This document shows positions 7,509 through 11,628 of a stretch of DNA of 11,628 nucleotides, in pieces. This DNA is from Methylomicrobium sp. (lineage in GTDB: Bacteria > Pseudomonadota > Gammaproteobacteria > Methylococcales > Methylomonadaceae): assembly GCA_007135635.1 (NCBI GenBank), contig SLIO01000242.1:1-11628 (forward strand), given 5' to 3'. Below the pieces are notes generated by a model, which made no database searches, was not told the origin of the DNA, and was given only the letters and a program-made list of their open reading frames with translations. A program made the position numbers and the translations under genes. Every line of letters begins with the position of its first letter. Position 1 is the stretch's first letter.

Positions 7509-7658
7509 GGTATTTCTTTTCCATAGTCTTTCTCTGCTATGCTTGTTCCGGCATTCATCAGAGATGAGCATTCCCTCGTCTGGAAAGAGGTAGGGCGTCT
7601 ATTCTTAACTTGATGGAAGTGTCTTAAAGGGGTTCAAAATTTTTTGACTTTATGACGA

Positions 7659-8255
7659 TTAAAACTCCAGCCATTGATCGAGTAATTGATGGATTTCATC
7701 GATTCCTTGTCTTTTTAATGCCGAAAATAATTGAACAGTAACGGGGACTTGAGCTCCGGAAATTTCTTTTTGCACAGCTAGTAAGGTATTTTTTGCCGCG
7801 CCGAATTTCAATTTGTCGGCTTTAGTTAGCAGAATATGTAAAGGCAACCGGGTTTGTCTGCACCAGTCCACCATTTGTCGGTCGAATTCGGTCAAAGGAT
7901 GGCGAATATCCATCACCAAAACAATACCACACAACGTTTTTCGATTATTCAGATAGGTTTCAATCATGCGGTGCCATTGTTTTTTGATTTCCAATGGTAC
8001 TTTGGCATAACCATAGCCCGGTAAATCGACAAAGCGAGTGGTTTCCGTTATCGAGAAAAAATTCAATAATTGAGTCCTCCCCGGGGTTTTACTGATACGC
8101 GCCAACGATTTTTGGCCGGTCAGCGTATTAATTGCACTGGATTTTCCTGCGTTAGAACGGCCTGCAAACGCGACTTCGAGGCCTGTATCCTCGGGGGCGT
8201 CTTTAACGTGAGGGGCGCTATTTATGAATTTTGCTTGATGATACACTGGATTCAT
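7659..8255 (-). CDS. engB: Ribosome biogenesis GTPase EngB (YihA/YsxC)
   Basis: It is an essential TRAFAC-class GTPase that assists late assembly of the 50S subunit. The 198 residues match the family length. All G motifs are visible: G1 GRSNAGKSS (32-40), G2 with T61 in TPGRTQ (57-62), G3 DLPGYGYA (77-84), G4 TKAD (144-147) and G5-like FSALKRQGI (177-185). The [13 protein letters not shown] and DLPGYGYA strings are characteristic of EngB rather than Era or Der. The start at 8255 is followed by [14 protein letters not shown], typical of gammaproteobacterial EngB N-termini; the Shine-Dalgarno is weak (GCGAGAT). It is transcribed divergently from cytochrome c4 and converges on the polA-side gap. 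Proximity to polA is conserved in Pseudomonas and E. coli. Confidence 0.96.
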   Translation of the reverse strand: MNPVYHQAKFINSAPHVKDAPEDTGLEVAFAGRSNAGKSSAINTLTGQKSLARISKTPGRTQLLNFFSITETTRFVDLPGYGYAKVPLEIKKQWHRMIETYLNNRKTLCGIVLVMDIRHPLTEFDRQMVDWCRQTRLPLHILLTKADKLKFGAAKNTLLAVQKEISGAQVPVTVQLFSALKRQGIDEIHQLLDQWLEF

Positions 8256-8412
8256 CGTTATCTCGCTTAGCTTGAGTATTTAGAGTAAAATTTCCGGATT
8301 GATTTAAGATGCGTGCCGGCTTGGAATGTTCCCTTATCGGCACTTTTCGGTTATGACTGGCTTATGTCCATTAACGATTCAACTGGACAGGCTTTTCGAT
8401 TTATTATTCCGC

Positions 8413-8419
8413 AAGGGGA
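8413..8419 (+). promoter_or_regulatory. Ribosome-binding site fixing the cytochrome c4 start
   Basis: AAGGGGA ends 5 nt before the ATG at 8425. No comparable site precedes the in-frame ATG at 8326, whose 33 extra residues (ending RKGNL) do not resemble a signal peptide. This decides the start. Confidence 0.75.
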
Positions 8420-8424
8420 ATCTA

Positions 8425-9105
8425 ATGAAAAATAAACTATTGGCATTTTCGGTCGCTCTGCTGTCCATGAGTCAGCCAGTCATTGTACATGCAGAAGGCA
8501 ATAGTAAGGCAGGAAAAGAAAAAGCGACCGCCTGCGCGGGTTGTCACGGCGAAAACGGCAATAGTGCCGTCACCAATTTTCCGAAGTTAGCTCAACAGCA
8601 CGCTTCTTATTTGATCAAGACGCTGAATGCCTTTAAAAGCGGCGAGCGAAATAATCCGATGATGAGCCCGATTGCGATGGGCTTGAATGATAAAGACATG
8701 GCCGATATTGCCGCCTACTATGCCGAGCAAAAGATTTCGACGAATAGTTTGCCGGTTTTGCAAAAAGACGAAGATGATGAAGACGATAAGAACGAAGCTT
8801 CCGAAAGCGCAAGCGAAGATATCAATGAGCTATTGGCCTTAGGTAGCGATCTTTACCGGAATGGGGCGTTGGCGAGCGAAGTATCTGCCTGCATCGCTTG
8901 TCATGGCCCGTTTGGGGAGGGTAACAGGCCGGCAGCATTTCCTGCGCTCAAGTCGCAACATGCCGATTATTTGATCAAGACACTCATCGATTTCAAAAGC
9001 GGTGAGCGGAGTAATAACCCCGATAATATGATGCACATGATTGCCAAGAAAATGACCGAACGCGAAATCAAAGCAGTTTCATATCATATTTCGGTCATGA
9101 AATAA
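8425..9105 (+). CDS. Dihaem cytochrome c4
   Basis: It is a periplasmic electron carrier to terminal oxidases, with two class-I haem c domains in tandem. I chose the ATG at 8425, not the longer frame from 8326, because AAGGGGA (8413-8419) is correctly spaced and the protein then opens with a clean signal peptide (MKNKLLAFSVALL..., probable cut after VHA at 23). The length is 226 residues. Haem sites are C37-AG-C40-H41 and C156-IA-C159-H160. Each domain repeats FPxLxxQHAxYLIKTLxxFKSGER (52-74 and 172-195) and has candidate axial Met residues (M79/M80 and M202/M203). Odd feature: an inter-domain linker with 11 acidic residues in 18 (115-132), which I do not associate with typical c4 proteins of about 190-200 mature residues. 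It lies upstream of dsbA, as in Pseudomonas. Confidence 0.92.
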   Translation: MKNKLLAFSVALLSMSQPVIVHAEGNSKAGKEKATACAGCHGENGNSAVTNFPKLAQQHASYLIKTLNAFKSGERNNPMMSPIAMGLNDKDMADIAAYYAEQKISTNSLPVLQKDEDDEDDKNEASESASEDINELLALGSDLYRNGALASEVSACIACHGPFGEGNRPAAFPALKSQHADYLIKTLIDFKSGERSNNPDNMMHMIAKKMTEREIKAVSYHISVMK

Positions 9106-9111
9106 ACTTTT

Positions 9112-9140
9112 GTCCGTTGCTTTTTTAAAGCGACTTGGAC
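9112..9140 (+). other. Stem-loop just past the cytochrome c4 stop
   Basis: GTCC (9112-9115) and GTTGCTTT (9116-9123) pair with AAAGCGAC (9127-9134, one G-U) and GGAC (9137-9140), giving 12 bp with a 2-nt bulge and a TTT loop. It starts 7 nt after the stop. No U tract follows, so it is more likely an mRNA 3' stabilising structure than a terminator. Confidence 0.4.
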
Positions 9141-9202
9141 CGCAGTTGAAATCATCCGATTAAGCGCGTTTCTATCGATATTCAGGATCCGTGTGCTTGT
9201 GT

Positions 9203-9240
9203 AACGACCGAACGGCAAGATCGTTCGGTCGTTTATGTAT
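9203..9240 (+). terminator. Perfect 12-bp hairpin, probable terminator of the cytochrome c4 transcript
   Basis: AACGACCGAACG (9203-9214) and CGTTCGGTCGTT (9222-9233) are exact inverted copies around a 7-nt loop, followed by TATGTAT. The stem is strong but the tail has only a short U run. It sits 97 bp past the cytochrome c4 stop. It might instead be a palindromic repeat or operator. Confidence 0.5.
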
Positions 9241-9273
9241 CGGATCGGTAAAATCAATTTTCCGCCATGTTAT

Positions 9274-9325
9274 CTTTACCCAGCTTTAATATTTTATAAC
9301 AGGAAGATGTTAAAGCTGGGTAAAG
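9274..9325. repeat. Perfect 16-bp inverted repeat with AT-rich loop upstream of dsbA
   Basis: CTTTACCCAGCTTTAA (9274-9289) and TTAAAGCTGGGTAAAG (9310-9325) are exact inverted copies around a 20-nt loop. Neither strand has a U tract after the stem, so it does not look like an intrinsic terminator. Candidates are a miniature palindromic repeat, a cruciform, a dimeric regulator site or a structured 5' leader of dsbA, whose start is 118 nt downstream. Confidence 0.6.
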
Positions 9326-9442
9326 GTTGGAACGGTAATCCGGTGTCTTGGTAGGCGATTATCGGTTTTTTGTCACGTTGCTTGCCTTTCTTGGCCTCTA
9401 TATGTTTTTAACGGGTCTGCATTCTTACGGAGAACTTTAATC

Positions 9443-10063
9443 ATGTTAAAAAATAAAATTGTTGCTAGTACTTTTTTTGTGTTGCTCGGTTTATCCGGTC
9501 TGGTAAATGCCGAATCTCCGGGTTACGAAGTCTTGTCCACGCCACAGCCGACTCAAAATCCCGACAAGGTCGAAGTGATCGAGTTCTTTTGGTACGGTTG
9601 CCCACATTGCTATCACCTTGAACCCGATTTGAAAAAATGGCTAAAAACTAAGCCCGATAATGTTGATTTTATCCGCCAACCGGCTATCTTTAATAGTCTA
9701 TGGGAAAAGCATGCCAAGGCGTATTTCACTGCGGAAGCGCTGGGTGTTGTCGATAAGGTGCATGCCGATTTCTTCGATGCGGTTCAGAACAAAAAACAAA
9801 AATTGGAAAGCGAGGATCAATTGCTTAAGTTCTTTAGCGAACATGGCGTTAGTGAGGTCGATTTCCGCAATGCCTATAACTCCTTTCCTGTCGATTACAA
9901 AGTACGCCAGGCAAAAACCATGGCGGCTCGTTATGGCGTCAATGGCGTCCCTGCTTTGATTATCAACGGTAAGTATCGGACTAGCGGGTCACTGGCCAAG
10001 ACTCAACAGAACATGATTGATGTCATGAATAGCCTGATAGAAAAGGAAAGTTCCAGTCAATAA
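9443..10063 (+). CDS. dsbA: Thiol:disulfide interchange protein DsbA
   Basis: It is a periplasmic oxidase that introduces disulfides into exported proteins and is re-oxidised by DsbB (not in the window). The 206 residues start with a signal peptide (MLKNKIVASTFFVLLGLSGL, probable cut after VNA at 23). The thioredoxin fold carries the active site C53-PH-C56 in FFWYGCPHCYHLEP; the CPHC dipeptide is that of oxidising DsbA proteins. The cis-proline loop is GVP (168-170, P170). The helical insertion lies between about 80 and 145. GGAGAA (9429-9434) lies 8 nt before the ATG. It sits downstream of cytochrome c4 and 48 bp upstream of the GGDEF gene in the same frame. It would be expected to help fold exported Cys-bearing proteins, including apocytochromes. 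Confidence 0.95.
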   Translation: MLKNKIVASTFFVLLGLSGLVNAESPGYEVLSTPQPTQNPDKVEVIEFFWYGCPHCYHLEPDLKKWLKTKPDNVDFIRQPAIFNSLWEKHAKAYFTAEALGVVDKVHADFFDAVQNKKQKLESEDQLLKFFSEHGVSEVDFRNAYNSFPVDYKVRQAKTMAARYGVNGVPALIINGKYRTSGSLAKTQQNMIDVMNSLIEKESSSQ

Positions 10064-10098
10064 TATTATATTAACGCCCTATGGCTCCGGGTTGAATC

Positions 10099-10103
10099 AG
10101 AGG
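10099..10103 (+). promoter_or_regulatory. Ribosome-binding site of the GGDEF gene
   Basis: AGAGG ends 8 nt before the ATG at 10112, which is the first ATG, GTG or TTG in frame after the dsbA stop. It fixes the start and implies independent initiation on a likely dsbA co-transcript. Confidence 0.7.
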
Positions 10104-10111
10104 TCTGCTCG

Positions 10112-11628
10112 ATGGTTGCTTGGTCTAGGAAAGATTTCGATAGCGAATGGAAAGGTAAGTATTTTAAGTTGCTCAGCGAGCAGGAAACTGCCGACAAGCA
10201 AACTCAAGAAAACGAGGCGCTTTTATGTAAAACAATTGCCCGGCTTACCTTGGCGGCGAAAGGTTTTAATCATCAGCTTGACCCCTATTTGATTAGGATT
10301 CATAAAACAGTTAAATCCGAGTTGAAGAGTGCGCAATTAAAAATTGAACTCGAAAGCTTAACCAAGCTTGCACTCAATATCAGTGATTCCGGGATGAGTG
10401 CTTTCGATGCCTCGCTGTTGTTTGATTATTTATTTAAATTATACTCCGATGACAATACCGTGAAGGTGTTAAAGGTATTGGAGCAGAAATTCGAAAGTGG
10501 TGAATTTAAAACCAACGATGAATTGTTTTTAGCCTTAGTTAATGCGACTGAGCCTCAATCTATAGATGCTTTATCCGCTCCATCGGACCACGCCGACAAA
10601 ATCAAAACCGAGATACTCAGTCAGCAGCTTTTATTATTGTTAGAGGATATTGAGATTCCATTCGAGTTTGAGGGGTCGATCGAACGATTAAAAGCGCGAC
10701 TGCAAAATCAGTCTTCGGCTTCTTCGTTCAAGCAGTTATTGAACGATTATGTTTCGCTATTAGTTAAAATTAAAAACCATATTCAATCGGAACAAAAAGA
10801 TATTAAAGACTTTTTGTCCGAATTGACTGAGCAATTGACCGAATTAACCTTGCAGGCGATCGGTGCAAATGATGCAAATCGACAAACTCAGATCAATCGC
10901 AAGGAACTGGATCGCTTTGTATCAAGACAAATACAGGAATTGCAAGACTACTCCGCTAAAGCAACCACATTGGAGCCGCTAAAGCAGTTGATCGGCACCC
11001 GGATTGCTTTGATCAATAAGGAGATTCTGAATCATCGGGAAAATGAGGAACGAGGGAGGGAAAAAGCCGAGCTACAGCTCAATGAATTGACCGATAAGAT
11101 CAAACGCATGGAAAGCGAATCGATTGACCTGAAATTAAAATTATCGATAGCGCTTGATAGGGCGTTACGCGATCCCTTGACAGGGCTAGGTAATCGCATG
11201 GCTTACGATAATCGTCTTGACGTTGAAATGGCTCGTTGGCAGAGGCATAACAGCCCATTGACACTGATCGTTTGGGATATCGATCATTTTAAAAAAATCA
11301 ACGATACATTAGGGCATAAAGCCGGTGATAAGACTTTAAAAATTATTGCGAAATTATTGAGCCAAAACTGCCGCCACTTGGATTTTTTGTCGCGCTTCGG
11401 TGGGGAGGAGTTTACAATGCTGTTACCTGAAACTGGGCAGGATACCGCATTGGTTCTCGCTAATAAATTGCGGAAAATCATCGAAAAAACACGATTTAAC
11501 ACAGGTAATGGCGCTGTCACTATTACCTTATCCTGCGGTATTAGTCAGTTTCGAGAAGGTGATACGGCCGAATCGGTTTTCGATCGGGCGGACAAGGCGC
11601 TTTATCAAGCGAAGCAAATGGGCAGAAA
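10112..11628 (+). CDS. GGDEF diguanylate cyclase, DgcP-like (3' end beyond window)
   Basis: It should make c-di-GMP from two GTP molecules in the cytoplasm. An open frame of 505 codons runs to the right edge without a stop. Residues 1 to about 350 are soluble, mostly helical and Leu/Lys/Glu/Gln-rich, without a signal peptide, membrane segment or recognised sensor; 305-350 looks like a coiled coil leading into the catalytic domain. The GGDEF domain starts at DPLTGLGNR (354-362), has D389 in WDIDHFKKIND and the active motif G430-G-E-E-F434. The inhibitory I-site RHLD (421-424) is placed correctly, so product inhibition is likely. The C-terminal ALYQAKQMGR (496-505) suggests only a few residues are missing unless another domain follows. 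Position after dsbA and the KYFKLLSEQE / LARLTLAAKG style N-terminus recall Pseudomonas DgcP; orthology is inferred. Confidence 0.9.
   Translation, partial: MVAWSRKDFDSEWKGKYFKLLSEQETADKQTQENEALLCKTIARLTLAAKGFNHQLDPYLIRIHKTVKSELKSAQLKIELESLTKLALNISDSGMSAFDASLLFDYLFKLYSDDNTVKVLKVLEQKFESGEFKTNDELFLALVNATEPQSIDALSAPSDHADKIKTEILSQQLLLLLEDIEIPFEFEGSIERLKARLQNQSSASSFKQLLNDYVSLLVKIKNHIQSEQKDIKDFLSELTEQLTELTLQAIGANDANRQTQINRKELDRFVSRQIQELQDYSAKATTLEPLKQLIGTRIALINKEILNHRENEERGREKAELQLNELTDKIKRMESESIDLKLKLSIALDRALRDPLTGLGNRMAYDNRLDVEMARWQRHNSPLTLIVWDIDHFKKINDTLGHKAGDKTLKIIAKLLSQNCRHLDFLSRFGGEEFTMLLPETGQDTALVLANKLRKIIEKTRFNTGNGAVTITLSCGISQFREGDTAESVFDRADKALYQAKQMGR

Larger units (their letters stand above)
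6836..7658. other. Long non-coding interval between polA and engB
   Basis: These 823 bp have no credible gene. The stretch 6836-7040 is AT-rich and nearly featureless, with a weak GGAAAG 6973-6978 / CTTTCC 7010-7015 pairing. Palindromic REP-like DNA occupies about 7051-7319. The 7398-7508 stretch holds a possible promoter and two hairpins with U-rich tails on the plus strand (candidate sRNA). The rest to 7658, beyond the engB stop on the minus strand, has only short hairpins and an AT-only inverted repeat (TCAAAA 7634-7639 / TTTTGA 7642-7647) that might weakly end engB transcripts. In Pseudomonas and enterobacteria this same interval carries a regulatory RNA. Confidence 0.7.
9106..9442. other. 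Non-coding gap between cytochrome c4 and dsbA
   Basis: This 337-bp gap holds three hairpin-forming elements, listed separately (9112-9140, 9203-9233, 9274-9325), and about 100 bp before dsbA that should contain its promoter. TTGTCA (9369-9374) is a fair -35 but no -10 at proper spacing was found. No reading frame with family resemblance was seen. Confidence 0.7.

Noticed and set aside
8326..8424. N-terminal extension of cytochrome c4 from the ATG at 8326
   Set aside because: The extension hides the signal peptide; the ATG at 8425 has a well placed AAGGGGA and a clean signal sequence.
9203..9325. Mobile element bounded by the two palindromes upstream of dsbA
   Set aside because: The two inverted repeats are unrelated in sequence, only 40 bp apart, and show no target duplications.
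9307..9354. 15-codon mini-ORF beginning inside the 16-bp inverted repeat
   Set aside because: Its start is only 1-2 nt from an AGGAAG, and the peptide is mostly the repeat arm translated; nothing supports it as a gene.
10092..10292. 66-residue plus-strand frame starting with TTG after dsbA
   Set aside because: It overlaps the cyclase in another frame; the frame from 10112 is open for 505 codons and has clear GGDEF motifs.

Overview
The window looks like a chromosomal segment of a gammaproteobacterium of moderate GC content. The protein sequences, the gene neighbourhood and the REP-like intergenic repeats suggest a methanotroph of the Methylococcales (Methylobacter/Methylomonas type). The order is inferred from general resemblance; no 16S or methane-oxidation gene is present to prove it. 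No insertion sequence, phage gene, CRISPR array, tRNA or rRNA was recognised.

Layout. On the left, on the minus strand, are the 5' part of a small exported helix-hairpin-helix (ComEA-type) protein and, after a 376-bp gap holding a nested palindromic element, UDP-glucose 6-dehydrogenase (ugd). A 124-bp divergent promoter region separates ugd from a rightward pair, relA (monofunctional (p)ppGpp synthetase with a degenerate HD domain) and polA (complete three-domain DNA polymerase I), 22 bp apart. An 823-bp non-coding interval follows, with REP-like palindromes and, near its right end, two hairpins with U-rich 3' tails on the plus strand. Then come engB (minus strand, ribosome-assembly GTPase), a dihaem cytochrome c4 (plus), a 337-bp gap with two strong perfect inverted repeats, dsbA (plus) and, 48 bp later, a GGDEF diguanylate cyclase that runs off the right edge.

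The block polA - [gap] - engB - cytochrome c4 - dsbA - GGDEF protein reproduces an order I recall from Pseudomonas aeruginosa (polA, sRNA ErsA, engB, cytochromes, dsbA, dgcP). In enterobacteria the polA-engB (yihA) gap carries the sRNA Spot 42. The hairpins at 7421-7499, one with a very C-rich loop resembling an anti-Shine-Dalgarno sequence, are therefore a reasonable candidate for an undescribed sRNA at the same syntenic position. This is the most interesting lead here.

Functionally the genes are housekeeping: stringent response (relA), DNA repair and Okazaki fragment processing (polA), 50S assembly (engB), periplasmic electron transfer and disulfide formation (cytochrome c4, DsbA), sugar-nucleotide supply for polysaccharide (ugd) and c-di-GMP signalling (GGDEF protein). 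The non-coding DNA is more unusual than the genes: a compound palindrome at 238-372, an apparently leaderless relA promoter, a REP-like cluster at 7051-7319, and a 16-bp perfect inverted repeat upstream of dsbA.
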